Shown: one piece after another, positions 1 through 11,964 of the stretch
How the letters are laid out: every line of letters begins with the position of its first letter
How positions within the stretch are numbered: the first letter of the stretch is position 1
Source of the DNA: Costus lasius
Lineage: Eukaryota; Streptophyta; Magnoliopsida; Zingiberales; Costaceae
Length of the DNA stretch: 64,000 bases
Direction of reading: 5' to 3'
Assembly: GCA_027563935.2 (NCBI GenBank)
Contig: JANVAS020000203.1
Location: 9,052,001 to 9,116,000 of the forward strand
The notes under the pieces: model-generated
Seen by the model: only the letters and a program-made list of their open reading frames with translations
Told to the model about the DNA's origin: nothing
The model's database searches: none
Translations under genes and position numbers: made by a program

Positions 1-1876
1 TACCCTAAGGAAACTAAGGGTTATTATTTCTACGATCCCAAAGAGAACAAGGTTTTTGTTGCTCGGACGGCCATATTTCTTGAGAAGGAGTTTCTTCTGC
101 AAGAGGCCAGTGGGAGAGAAATAAAACTGGATGAGAATCCAGAGGAAGGACAAAGTGCTCAAGCAGAATTGGATGAGCCTGAGCCAGTAGATCAGGTTAT
201 TGAACAACCTGAGGCTCAGATATCACGGGAACCGCGAAGATCGGGAAGGATTCGTCGACAGCCTGAGCGCTATGACGGAGTCTACATCATTGATCATGAT
301 GAACCCCTCACTTATGCGGATGCGGTCAGTGGACCGGAGTCAGCTAGATGGCTTGAAGCTATGCGAGCCGAGATGGACTCCATGTCAGATAACCAAGTTT
401 GGGATTTGGTTGATCCGCCTCCGGGAGTTATCCCTATAGGCTGTAAGTGGATCTTCAAGAAGAAGATTGACATGGATGGTAACGTGGTTACCTATAAAGG
501 CAGGCTAGTTGCGAAAGGTTTCAAACAAATCTACGGGATAGATTATGATGAAACTTTCTCACCTGTAGCTATGTTCAAGTCTATTCGGATTCTTTTCGCG
601 ATAGCTGCATATTATGATTATGAGATCTGGCAGATGGATGTGAAAACAGCTTTCCTTAATGGAAATCTGGATGAGGATGTGTATATGACACAACCTGAGG
701 GTTTCACTAATCCATCAGATCGTCATAAGATATGCAAGTTAAAGAAGTCCATTTATGGACTTAAGCAAGCATCAAGAAGTTGGAATATTCGTTTTGATGA
801 ATCAGTCACGGAATTTGGTTTCATCAAGAACGAGGATGACCCGTGTGTATATAAGAGGTTTAGTGGGAGCGTAATTACTTTCCTAGTCCTCTACGTCGAT
901 GATATCTTGATCATTGGAAATGACATTCCTGAAATGCATGCTGTGAAGGCATGGTTAAGGAAATGTTTCCAGATGAAAGATTTAGGAGAAGCAGCCTATG
1001 TATTAGGTGTGAAGATCTACAGGGATAGATCTAAGAGGCTTCTCGGGCTGTGCCAGAGTACTTACATCGATAAAGTCCTGGAAAGATTTCATTTAGAGAA
1101 TTCTAAATGAGGATATCTTCCAGTCAGACATGGTCTGAGTCTTTCGAAGAGTCAGTGTCCACAAACACAGACTGAGAAAGATGAAATGGACAATACGCCT
1201 TATGCTTCGGCTATTGGATCCATTATGTATGCGATGTTGTGTACTCGCCCAGACGTTGCTTACGGGTTAAGCGTGACCAGTCGTTTCCAAGGTAATCCAG
1301 GTCAGGCACACTGGATTGCAGTCAAGAACATTTTAAAAATATCTGCGGAGGACCAAAGATATGTTCTTGATATATGGTGGTCAGGAAGAACTCAGTATTG
1401 AAGGATATACTGACGCTTCGTTCCAATCAGACCAGGATGATTTCCGATCGCAATCAGGCTATGTTTTTAGCTTGAATGGAGGAGCAGTGGTGTGGAAGAG
1501 TTTCAAACAGTCAACTGTTGCTGATTCCACAACAGAAGCCGAGTATGTTGCAGCCTCGGAAGCATCCAAGGAGGCAGTGTGGATTCGTAAGTTCGTGAGA
1601 GAACTTGGTGTTGTTCCTTCGAGTGCAGATCCTTTGGTTATCTTCTGTGATAACACTGGAGCAATCGCACAAGCAAAGGAACCACGGTCGCACCAGAAGT
1701 CCAAGCACATACAGAGACGGTTTCATTTGATCAGGGAGATCATAGATCGTGGCGAGATCAAAATCTGCAAGGTTCATACAGATGACAATCTGGCAGACCC
1801 GCTTACCAAGCCTCTGGCGCAGCAGAAGCATGAGAAGCACTGTAATAATATGGGTTTGAGATTTCTCAACCATTAG
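1..1876 (+). pseudogene. Element H: 3' part of a broken Ty1/copia gag-pol
   Basis: The window opens inside the integrase C-terminal region of a copia polyprotein. It then runs through the linker, reverse transcriptase (a YVDD box in LYVDDILIIGND) and RNase H (EGYTDASF, TTEAEY, FCDNTGA), and ends with LRFLNH. Frame 1 is open to 1107. The Arg codon matching residue 1010 of intact element G is TGA at 1108-1110 (AGA to TGA). The frame then reopens until an extra A in the A-run near 1333-1338 shifts it, and the rest reads in the frame that ends at 1876. One nonsense change and one +1 frameshift make this copy non-coding. The 5' part lies left of the window. Confidence 0.95.
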
Positions 1877-1879
1877 ATT

Positions 1880-1896
1880 AAGTGCAAGTGGGAGAT
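1880..1896 (+). other. Polypurine tract of element H
   Basis: The purine-rich stretch AAGTGCAAGTGGGAGAT lies immediately before the 3' LTR. The same tract precedes the 3' LTRs of A (ending 31939) and G (ending 44523). In B it appears as its reverse complement at 22883-22899. It should prime plus-strand DNA synthesis. Confidence 0.85.
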
Positions 1897-3568
1897 TGTT
1901 GGGGTATGCCCTTAAGCCTAATGTTTGAGGCCTTGGGAATGTATCAGTATCATGTAATAAACTGTTATGTTTATAAAGGCATGGTTATTATTCAGTTAGC
2001 TACATTGTCTGCTGCAATACATGTTCTTCTGAATAATGTCTCAAAGCTGTTCAGCTAGGCTGACAGGCTATAATGTCCTTAGTCGATGTATCTTGGTGAA
2101 CATGAGACAGCCTTGATATGGTTAAGACTAATATGTGTTCTAGTCTTATAGGATGCTTCGAGCATGGAATAAGATGTAGACTCATGGGTACATTGGATGT
2201 ACTGGACAGACCCTACTAGGATGTTCAATTGTTTGTCGCAATGTGAATAATCTTTGAATATGACAAGTGGCACATTTCCTCTGACTTGAGATCACTTGTG
2301 TTTTCTAAATGATGATTGTCATTGTTTTGAGGTAGTTCAATATCATTTGAAACACAATGGTTATAGACTATCTTGGATAATGAGCTTGAGTCATGTTAGG
2401 GCACTAGTTATAGACATAGGATTGCCCTCTCCTTGTTTAAGGAGTGTGATGTTCTAAAGGGGCCCCCTGGATGAGATGATTGAGAAAAGTGTATGGCCAT
2501 TCCCAGGTGACTGTGTTCATCTGATCTAATCATGCTCATCATATTGGAGCTACAAGCTTGACACGCTTGTCCAATAAGAACATCCAGTGGCAAAGGAAAC
2601 ATGTATGCCTAGTGATGTGGATTCACACTTGTGCTGTGTTTTGGGTGTAGTCTTGGAAGACTCTTTCCTTTATATCGGGAGACAGTGATGTGTTGCTAGA
2701 TACCCCTCACTGATCGTGATAACGTGAGTTATCGTTACCGACATTTAAAGGAAACCCTCAGGGTCGCACAATTTGATGATATGGCTTACTTAAGTCAGAT
2801 CGAGTGGACTGAATTGTTCGGGTTCAGTTTAAAGGGATTTAATCTCTGATTGTGAGTGAGATCTGGTCTGATCATGTTTGATTGATTAGGGCTTGAGATC
2901 GGTAAGCTTCGATTGAGAGATTGGATGCTAGATCGATGAGATCAGGAGCATCAGGAGATCAACGGTCAGATCTGGAGCCTTAGGGTTTAATTTGATCTAG
3001 ACCATATCACTTGGCTTAATTGGTCTCTGGACCAAACCAATTTGAACCGGCTCGTTAAATGAGCGCATGGTTCAAGGGGAGAGGAGTTAGCGACTTGTTC
3101 ACTTGGCGTGAACGTTTGAGGGTGTGTGGGTTTCTATTTTTAGAAACCATGATCTCGACATGGACACCTCTCATGTTCGAATAGGAAAAACGCTATTCTC
3201 GCCTCTCGCCCATTTTCCTCTTGACGCCTCTCGTGTGTGGGACGCCTTGAAGGTAGAGGAGGATTCGGCCAAGAGAAGGACACATCTCATCTTCCCTTTC
3301 ACTCGACAAGGACCTCTTGGAACCTTGCTAGCACAAGGAGCACCAAGGGAGGAAGCAACATCATCTTGTGTGTGACGATTTGGAGGAGAGCTATCTTGTT
3401 CTCTTGCTTCCAAGGCGCCTTCCATTATATGGCTTCGGTATGAGTTCTTTTCATGCTTTAAAGTTGATCATAATACATGTTATGCGATTTTGAAAGCCCT
3501 AGATTCCGCTAGAATTTTATTGCGCCTCCTATTAGGGTTTTCGCCCCCCCTTGTCTAGGGGACCTTCA
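1897..3568 (+). repeat. Element H 3' LTR (copia)
   Basis: The LTR begins TGTTGGGG directly after the polypurine tract (AAGTGGGAGAT, ending 1896) and ends GACCTTCA, giving 1,672 bp with TG...CA ends. The bases after it (GAGTA, 3569-3573) should be one copy of the TSD, but the partner lies outside the window. Inside are a GATAAC-GTGA-GTTATC hairpin at 2718-2733 and a 20-bp palindrome at 3129-3148. A U5 motif ATG-GCT-TCG followed by GTATGAG lies near 3429-3444. Confidence 0.93.
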
Positions 3569-4467
3569 GAGTAGGAGATGATACCTTGATGCAAATTAAG
3601 TGATGCGATGCAGGCGCCCAAATGTGCGCCCTCTGCAGTCTCGCACACAGCCGAACCTCGAATCCTCTTCTTCCATGCCCGGTGCTAGCCTCGGGAAGAA
3701 GATCCACGCCTTTGGAAGACTTCCTCAATCACTTGCACCAACTCCAGAGGAGATGCCAAGGAGAGGAAGTGGAGTTTCGTCGGAGTCCAACTCTTGAAGC
3801 ACTCAACCAAGATCCGAACCGGAATCAACCGAAGCCAAATTCCTACTTTGGAGAGAAGGGCACCAAGGAACTTCAAAAGTTCCGAACTCACTAAAGGGAA
3901 GAGGAGAGGCAATGGGCGAACATCCCTCTCTCTCTTTCCAGGAGTGGCGACAAGGGGACAAGGGTGCAAGAGTTCAAGAGTTTCGACGAGGAGGGAGGAA
4001 AGGGTTTATATACCCATGAATAGGTGCACCTCTTCACTAGTGAAGAGGCACACCTCTTCAAGAGGTAAAACCCATTTCGCCCACTCCAAGTGCCATGCAC
4101 CCAAGTACATTCACCCACTCCAAGTGAGAAGCTCCAAGCTTCTCACCTTAAGAAGAAGTCCAACTTGGATTTGTCCACCTCAAGGAAATGCGCAAAGCTT
4201 ACTCCAAGTAGCTTGCGCCATTCCATTTGGCCCATTGGCCCAAATGGCTTATTGAGCCCATTTGGCCTATTAGCCCAACTTGGTCTATTGGGCCCATTTG
4301 GCCTACTATTCCCAAAAACAAGTTAGCTCCAAATGATTCCTTCCATCTCATCTAGCATAGTGGTGCTGATGGATTCTCCCAAACAGATCTGAGTTATCCA
4401 ATAACTCAATCAATAGGCTACCCGATCAATACAAGAACCCGAGTTTCAAGTTGTGCGACCCTGTAGG
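3569..4467 (-). repeat. Remnant of an old, diverged copia-type LTR (part 1)
   Basis: No credible gene is present here. The stretch is the host of solo LTR I and continues at 6150. Its right end (gtgcgaccctgtagg) and the continuation align by eye, at low identity, with the conserved core of the copia LTRs in minus orientation. The minus strand also has a TATATAAA box near 4009-4016. Open stretches such as 3794-4255 have no recognisable domain. A Pro/Leu-coding tract around 4220-4310 comes from repeated ttggccca-like motifs. Confidence 0.6.
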
Positions 4468-6144
4468 TGAAAGATCCCCTAACAAAGGGGAGCGAAACCC
4501 TAGATAGGCGCATGCATTTTTTTTTTTAAGCAGCGGAAAGGGGGTTTCTAGAATCTTTTGATGCATGCATTATAATCAACTTAAAACTGATTGCACAAGA
4601 TATAGAACCATACCATTGCCATCGGTTTGATGGTGTCTTGGAATCAAAGACGCAAGTGCCTCTTCTCCTTAGATGACACACACAATGAGAAGGCGACTAC
4701 TTCCTTGGCGACTTTGTGCTAGCAAATCTTCAAGGAGTCCTTCATATGGAGGGAATGAGAAAAACTTGCTTGCTTAGTCCTCGACTCTTCAAAGCGTGAA
4801 GCAGAAGTCTTTCACACGAGAGGAGGCGACGGGAATAGAAGTGAGGCGACAAGAGATGCGCTCCACACAAGACATGGAGGCGTGGTTGCTAAAAATAGCC
4901 AACTTACTCTTTCATGCGATCATGTGTTCATGCATTTCGAACCAATCGCATTTTCCTCTCTATTCTTTAAACCAAGCGCTCATCCATGAGCCGGTTCATT
5001 TGAATTTGGTTCAATAACCAAATAAACCAAGCAACCAGTCCAGACCATAACAAACACTTAGGTTTTTGATCTGACCGTCGATCTCTTGATGCTCCTGATC
5101 TCACTGATCTAGCATCCATTCTCTCAATCGAAGCTTACCGATCTCAAGCCCTAATCAATCAAACATGATCAGACCAGATCTCACTTACAATCAGAGATTA
5201 AATCCCTTTAAACTGAACCCAAATAATTCAGTCCACACGATCTGACTTAAGTAAGCCATATCATCAAATTGTGCGACCCTGAGGGTTTCCTTTAAATGTC
5301 GGTAACGATAACTCACGTTATCACGATCAGTGAGGGGTATCTAGCAACACATCACTGTCTCCCGATATAAAGGAAAGAGTCTTCCAAGACTACACCCAAA
5401 CCACAGCACAAGTGTGAATTCATTTCACTAAGCATACATATTTCCTTTGCCACTGGATGTTCTTATTGGACAAGCGTGTCAAGCTTGTAGCTCCAATATG
5501 ACGAGCATGATTAGATCAGATGAACATAGTCACCTGGGTATGGCCATACACTTTCTCAATCATCTCATCCAGGGGGGCCCCTTTTAGAACATCACACTCC
5601 TTAAACAAGGAGACGGCAATCCTATGTCTATCACTAGTGCCCTAACATGACTCAAGCTCACCATCCAAGATAGTCTATAATCATTATATTTCAAATGATA
5701 TTGAACTACCTCAAAACAATGACAATCATCTTTTAGGAAACACAAGTGATCTCAAGTCAGAGGAAATGTGCCACTTGTTGCAATCAAGGATTATTCACAT
5801 TGTGACAAGCAACTGAATATCCTAGTAGGGTCTGTCCAGTACATCCAATGTACCCATGAGTCTACATCTTATTCCATGCTCGAAGCATCCTATAAGATTA
5901 GAGCACATATTAGTCTTAACCATATCAAGGCTGTCTCATGTTCACCAAGATATCTCGACTAAGGACTTAACTGCATGTCAGCCTAGCTGAACAGCTTTGA
6001 GACATTATTCAGAAGAACACATATTGCTGCAGACAATGTAACATACTGAATAACAACCATGCCTATATAAACATAACAGTTTATTACATGATACTATTAC
6101 AATCCCAAGGCCTCAAACATTAGGCTTAAGGGCATACCCCAACA
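4468..6144 (-). mobile_element. Solo LTR I (copia, minus orientation)
   Basis: This is a complete 1,677-bp LTR, reading TGAAAGATCCCC...CCCCAACA on the + strand. It is bracketed by an exact 5-bp TSD, GTAGG (4463-4467 and 6145-6149), with no internal region. That is the standard product of recombination between the two LTRs of one element. It carries the GATAAC hairpin (5307-5322), the CTATTTTTAG palindrome (4884-4903) and the U5 ATG-GCA-ATG followed by GTATGG on the minus strand near 4605-4625. Confidence 0.94.
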
Positions 6145-6149
6145 GTAGG

Positions 6150-6355
6150 TTCCTCAGACGTTGGTAGTGATGAACCGAGTCATCACAAGCAGTGATTGGC
6201 ACCTAGCAGTGCATCGCTGCTACCCAAGTCATCAGAATGGATATCAACATCGACATCCCCATCATCGCAACAAGGTACCGATGCATTACAGTCTCTTTGC
6301 CGAACTGATATCCGATTGGACAAAGAGTGTCACCACTTTATTTTCACCCAATCTC
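6150..6355 (-). repeat. Remnant old LTR (part 2)
   Basis: This continues the LTR remnant interrupted by solo LTR I. On the minus strand it still shows the order of the copia LTR core: a TTGTCCAAT-like block, a CACTGCTAG...ATCACTGC pair, then a hairpin at 6167-6186 with arms GTGATGA/TCATCAC, then the GGGTCGCACAA block across the I insertion. It is cut at 6355 by insertion of element C. The five bases ATCTC (6351-6355) are the expected left TSD. Confidence 0.6.
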
Positions 6356-8026
6356 TGAAAGTTCCACTAAGGGGGCGAAACCCTAAAGCATGCGCAAATA
6401 AAAATTGCATGGGCGGAATCTAGGGTTTCCTAGGATCGCATGTATGAACATAGATCAACTTAATAACATGTATAGATCAACACAAGGATCATACCATTGC
6501 CATTGCTTGGATGGCGACTTGGAAGAAGAGGGCGAGTGGCTCTCCTCCAAAGGTGACGCACACAAGATGAGAAATGGCTTTCTCCTTGTCGCTCCTTGTG
6601 CTAGCAAGGATCCCCAAGTCTCCTGATCGCTTGAAGGGAAGATGAGATGATCTCTTGGTTTTGTTCTCTTCTCCTTTGCGTGAAGACTCACCACACGAGA
6701 GAGAGGCGTCGAGAGGAAGAGGCGAGAATAGGGGCGATCCCTTGAACGTGAGGCGTGCTACCTATTTTGGAAAGCATGACTTCCAAAAATAGTAAACCCT
6801 CAATGTGTTCAAGTGTTCACGCTTAGTGAACAAATCGCAATGTTCTCCCCTTTGAACCATGCGCTCACTTGATGAGCTGGTTCAATTACATTTGGTTCAA
6901 AGACCAAATTAAGCCAAGCCTTGGTCTAGATCAAATTAAACCATAAGGCTTAAGATCTAACCATTCATCTCTTGATGCTCTTGATCTCATCGATCTAGCA
7001 TCAATTCTCTCGATCGAAGCTTACCGATCTCAAGCCCTAATCAATCAAACATGATCAGACCAGATCTCACTTACAATCAGAGTTTAAATCCCATTAAACT
7101 GAACCAAAACAATTCAGTCCACACGATCTGACTTAAGTAAGCCATATCATCAAATTGTGCGACCCTAAGGGTTTCCTTTAAATGTCGGTAACGATAACTT
7201 ACGTTATCACGATCAGTGAGGGGTATCTAGCAACACATCACTGTCTCCCAATATAAAGGAAAGAGTCTTCCAAGACTACACCCAAACCACAGCACAAGTG
7301 TGAACCCAAGTCACTTGACATATGTGTTTCCTTTGCCACTAGATGTTCTTATTGGACAAGCGTGTCAAGCCTGTAATTCCAATATGATGAGAGTGGTTAG
7401 ATCAGATGAACATAGTCATCTGGGTATGGCCATACACTTTCTCAACCATCTCATCCAGGGGGCCCCTATAGAACATCAGACTCCAAACAAGGAGACGGCA
7501 ATCCTATATCTATCACTAGTGCCCTAACATGACTCATGCTCATTATCCAAGATAGTCTATAACCATTATGTTTCAAATGATATTGAACTACCTCAAAACA
7601 ATGCCAATCATCATTTAGAAACAGAAGTGATCTCAAGTCAGAGAAAATATGCCACTTGTTTGCATACAAGGATTATTCACATTGTGACAAGCAATCGAAT
7701 ATCCTAAGTAGGGTCTGTCCAGTACATCCAATGTACCCATGAGTCTACATCTTATTCCATGCTCGAAGCATCCTATAATATTAGAACACATATTAGTCTC
7801 AATCATATCAAGGCTGTCTCATGTTCACCAAGATATCTCGACTAAGGACAAAACTGCATGTCAGCCTAGCTGAACAGCATTGAGACATTATTCAGAAGTA
7901 TACATATTGCAGCAGATGATGTAACAACCTGAATAATAACCATTGCCTTTATAAACATTAAGTTTATACATGATACTGATATAATCCCAAGGCCTCAAAC
8001 ATTAGCCTTAAGGGCATACTCCAACA
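6356..8026 (-). repeat. Element C 3' LTR (copia)
   Basis: On the + strand this reads TGAAAGTTCC...CTCCAACA and is 1,671 bp long. It is followed by the reverse-complemented PPT and internal region. It is the same length as the shared LTR (13790-15362 plus 33625-33722), and a hand comparison shows roughly 17 substitutions. It is therefore the oldest readable LTR pair in the window. It holds hairpins at 6762-6792 and 7193-7208. Confidence 0.93.
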
Positions 8027-8046
8027 ATCTCCCACTTGCACTTAAT

Positions 8047-11000
8047 CTAATGGTTGAGAAATCTCAAACCCATATTATTACAGTGCTTCTCATGCTTCTG
8101 CTGCGCCAGAGTCTTTATAAGCGGGTCAGCTAGATTGTCATCTGTATGAACCTTGCAGACTTTGATCTCGCCACGATCAATGATCTCCCGGATCAAGTGA
8201 AACCTTCTCTGTATGTGCTTGGACTTCTGGTGCGACCGTGGTTCCTTTGCCTGTGCTATTGCTCCAGTGTTATCACAGAAGATAACCAAAGGATCTGCAC
8301 TCGAAGGAACAACACCAAGTTCCTGAACGAACTTACAAATCCACACTGCCTCCTTGGATGCTTCTGAGGCTGCAACATACTCGGCTTCTGTTGTGGAATC
8401 AGCAACAATTGATTATTTGAAACTTTTCCACACCACTGCTCCTCCATTCAAGCTAAAAACATAGCCTGATTGCGATCGGAAATCATCCTGGTCAGATTGG
8501 AACGAAGCGTCAGTATATCCTTCAATACTGAGTTCTTCCTGACCTCCATATATCAAGAACATATCTTTGGTCCTCCGAAGATATTTCAAAATGTTCTTGA
8601 CCGCAATCCAGTGTGCCTTCCCTGGATTACTTTGGAATCGACTGGTCACGCTTAACCCGTAAGCGACGTCTGGGCGAGTACACAACATCGCATACATAAT
8701 GGACCCAATAGCCGAAGCATAAGGCGTATTGTCCATTTCATCTTTCTCAGTCTGTGTTTGTGGACACTGACTCTTTGAAAGATTCAGACCATGTCTGACT
8801 GGAAGATATCCTCTTTTAGAATTTTCTAAATGGAATCTCTCCAGGACTTTAACGATGTAAGTACTCTGGCATAGCCCGAGAAGCCTCTTAGATCTATCTC
8901 TGTAGATCTTCACACCTAATACATAGGCCGCTTCTCCTAAATCTTTCATCTGGAAACATGTTCTTAACCATGCCTTGACTGCATGTAGTTCAGGAATATC
9001 GTTTCCAATGATTAAGATATCATCGACGTAGAGGACTAGGAAAGTAATCACGCTCCCACTAAACCTCTTATATACACACGGGTCATCTTCATTCTTGATG
9101 AAACCAAATTCACATATTGATTCAACAAAATGAATATTCCAGCTTCTTGATGCTTGTTTAAGTCCATAAATGGACTTCTTTAATTTGCATATTTTATGAC
9201 GATCTGATGGATTAGTGAAACCTTCAGGTTGTGTCATATACACATCCTCTTCTAGGTTTCCATTAAGGAAAGCGGTCTTCACATCCATTTGCCAGATCTC
9301 ATAATCATAATATGCTGCTATCGCAAGAATAATCCGAATAGACTTGAACATGGCTACAGGAGAGAAAGTTTCATCATAATCTATCCCGTAGATTTGTTTG
9401 AAACCTTTCGCAACTAGCTTGCCTTTATAGGTAACCACGTTACCATCCATGTCAATCTTCTTCTTGAAGATCCATTTACAGCCTATAGGGATTACTCCCG
9501 GAGGTGGATCAACCAAATCCCAAACTTGGTTATCTGACATGGAGTCCATCTCGGCTCGCATAGCTTCAAGCCATCTCGCTGATTCCGGTCCACTGACCGC
9601 ATCCGCATAAGTGAGGGGTTCATCATCAATGATGTAGACTCCGTCATAGCGCTCAGGCTGTAGACGGATCCTTCCCAATCTTCGCGGTTCCCGTGATATC
9701 TGAGCCTTAGGTTGTTCAGTAACCTGATCTACTAGCTCAGGCTCATTCAACTGTGCTTGACTACTTTGTCCTTCTTCTGGATTCTCATCCAGCTTTATTT
9801 CTCTCCCACTTGCCTCTTGCAGAAGAAATTCTTTCTCAAGAAAAATAGCCGTTCGAGCAACAAATACTTTGTTCTCTTTGGGATCGTAGAAATAATAACC
9901 CTTTGTTTCTTTAGGGTAACCGACAAAGATACATTTATCAGATCTGCTCTCCAGTTTCCAAGAGGCGAGCTTTTTGACATAAGCCTCGCAACCCCAGATC
10001 TTAATAAATGTCAAGCTCGGCTGTTTCCCATACCATAACTCATATGGAGTCTTTGAAACGGCCTTGGATGGCACTCGGTTTAGTACCTTTGCAGCTGTTT
10101 CCAGTGCAAATCCCCAAAAGGAGTAAGGTAGAGTAGCCTGACTCATCATAGAACGAACCATATCCAGTAAGGTTCTATTTCTCCTCTCGGACACACCATT
10201 CCATTGCGGTGTTCCTGGCGGAGTGAGCTATGAGATAATCCCACACTCCTTCAGATAGTCAGTAAACTCATGACTCAAGTATTCTCCACCTCGATCTGAA
10301 CGAAGTGCCTTGATATTTCGGCCTAGCTAATTTTGTACTTCATTTTTGAACTCTTTGAACTTGTCAAAAGATTCACTCTTATGTCTCATTAGATAGACAT
10401 AACCATATCTACTGAAATCATCAGTAAAGGTAATGAAGTATGAATAGCCACCTCTGGCATGTTTACTAAATGGCCCACACACATCACTGTGAATGAGGTC
10501 AAGTAAACCTGAAGCCCTTTGACCTTTGTTGGAAAAAGGAGACTTCGTCATTTTACCCATTAAACAAGCTTTGCATGTATCAAGCTCCTCATAGGAGAAT
10601 GATCCCAGCAGTCCATGTTCATGCAACCGCTTAATGCGCTTCTTGTTAATATGGCCTAAATGACTATGCCATAACAAGGTGCTGTCATCAGCATACTTGG
10701 CTTTCTTAATATCAATCTGTTGTATTGAACATTCCATGTCCAACATGAATAACCCATTGTTAATTGACCCAGTAGCATAAACAATATTATCAAAAGAAAT
10801 ATAACACTTTGAAATCTTGCATTCAAAGGAAAACCCTTTCCTGACAAGAGCAGGAATAGAGATAATATTCTTAGTTATGCTCGGTACAAAATAACAATTG
10901 TCCACTTCTAATACAAGACCAGATGGTAAAGAGATGTGATATTCTACTACAGCAACAGCAGCAACCCGTGCCCCATTTCCTACTCGTAGGTCCACCTCAT

Positions 11001-11964
11001 GCTGTCCCACCTGTCTTCTTCTCTTGAGTTCCTGTACATTTGAACAAATGTGAACTCCACATGCAGTGTCCAACACCCATGAAATAGAAGAAGAAGATAC
11101 CATGACTTCAGTCACGTATATACCTGAGCCAGAAGCGAAAGGGTTGCTTCCCTTCTTATCTCCTTGGAGCGCTTTACAGTCCTTCTTCCAGTGACCCAGC
11201 TGGCCACAATGGAAACATCTGTATTCCTTTGACCGCTTTACCTTTTGTTTCAGAGCCTTGTTGTAGCTCTTGACAGGGGCTTTCCCCTTCTTCCCCTTCT
11301 TCTTGTTCCTAGAAGGAACCATTAGGACAGAGGATGAAGGCTTTCCCTTCTCATGAGACTGAGTCTGCTCTGTAGTCAAGAGCATGTTCAGTAACTCTGC
11401 CGGGGTACAGTCGATCTTGTTCATATTAAAATTAATAATGAATGGATCGAAAGAGGCCGGGAGAGACTGCAGGATGATGTCTACAACAAGCTCCTGATTG
11501 ATGGAGTGTCCCAGTTTCTCTAGAGCCTCCTTGTACCCAATCATCTTGAGTACGTGAGCTCCCACTGGACTCCCTTCAGTCAGTTTGCTCTGAAAGAAAA
11601 GTTTAGTCAAGTTATAGCGTTCAGTCCTTGCCTGTGCAGTATACAGCATCTTGAGATTTGCTATAATTTCTATAGCAGATAAATCCTCATGCTGACGCTG
11701 AAGCTCTGGCGTCATAGACGCTAGCATAAGGCAAGCGACATCAATGCTATCATTGACATGCTTTTCATAAGCTTCCCGAACCGCCCTTGCGGCGTTCGCA
11801 GCGGGTTGAGGCGGTATTGCCGTCTCGAGGACATACAGTTTCCTCTCAGCCTTAAGAACAATCTTAAGGTGTCCGTACCAGTCTGAGAAGTTTGGCCCAG
11901 CAAACTTCTCCCTTTCCAGTAAGGATCGCACATTGAATGCTGTGGTGTTCGTTGCTGTAGTAAT
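8047..11964 (-). pseudogene. Element C gag-pol (copia), three in-frame stops
   Basis: A full-length copia polyprotein lies on the minus strand in a single frame with no frameshift: Gag, a CCHC knuckle, protease (DTACGVHIC), integrase, RT and RNase H. Three Gln codons have become stops: TAG at 10327-10329, TAG at 10228-10230 and TAA at 8413-8415. All three are C-to-T changes on the coding strand. The codons matching the gag Met-Asn/Ser of G, A and B read ACA-GCA (11943-11938), so there is no ATG at the usual place. The frame is open upstream to the proposed splice acceptor at 11965. This copy is dead, but it is informative about where translation starts. Confidence 0.93.

Noticed and set aside
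1108..1110. Programmed readthrough or frameshift between gag and pol domains at the stops in H, A or C.
   Set aside because: Each stop is at a different position, falls inside RT, IN or RNase H, and is a sense codon in the intact copies. They are ordinary mutations.
3794..4255. 153-codon frame in the remnant LTR.
   Set aside because: Low-complexity Ser/Pro/Arg-rich translation in a decayed LTR, with no support from any other copy.
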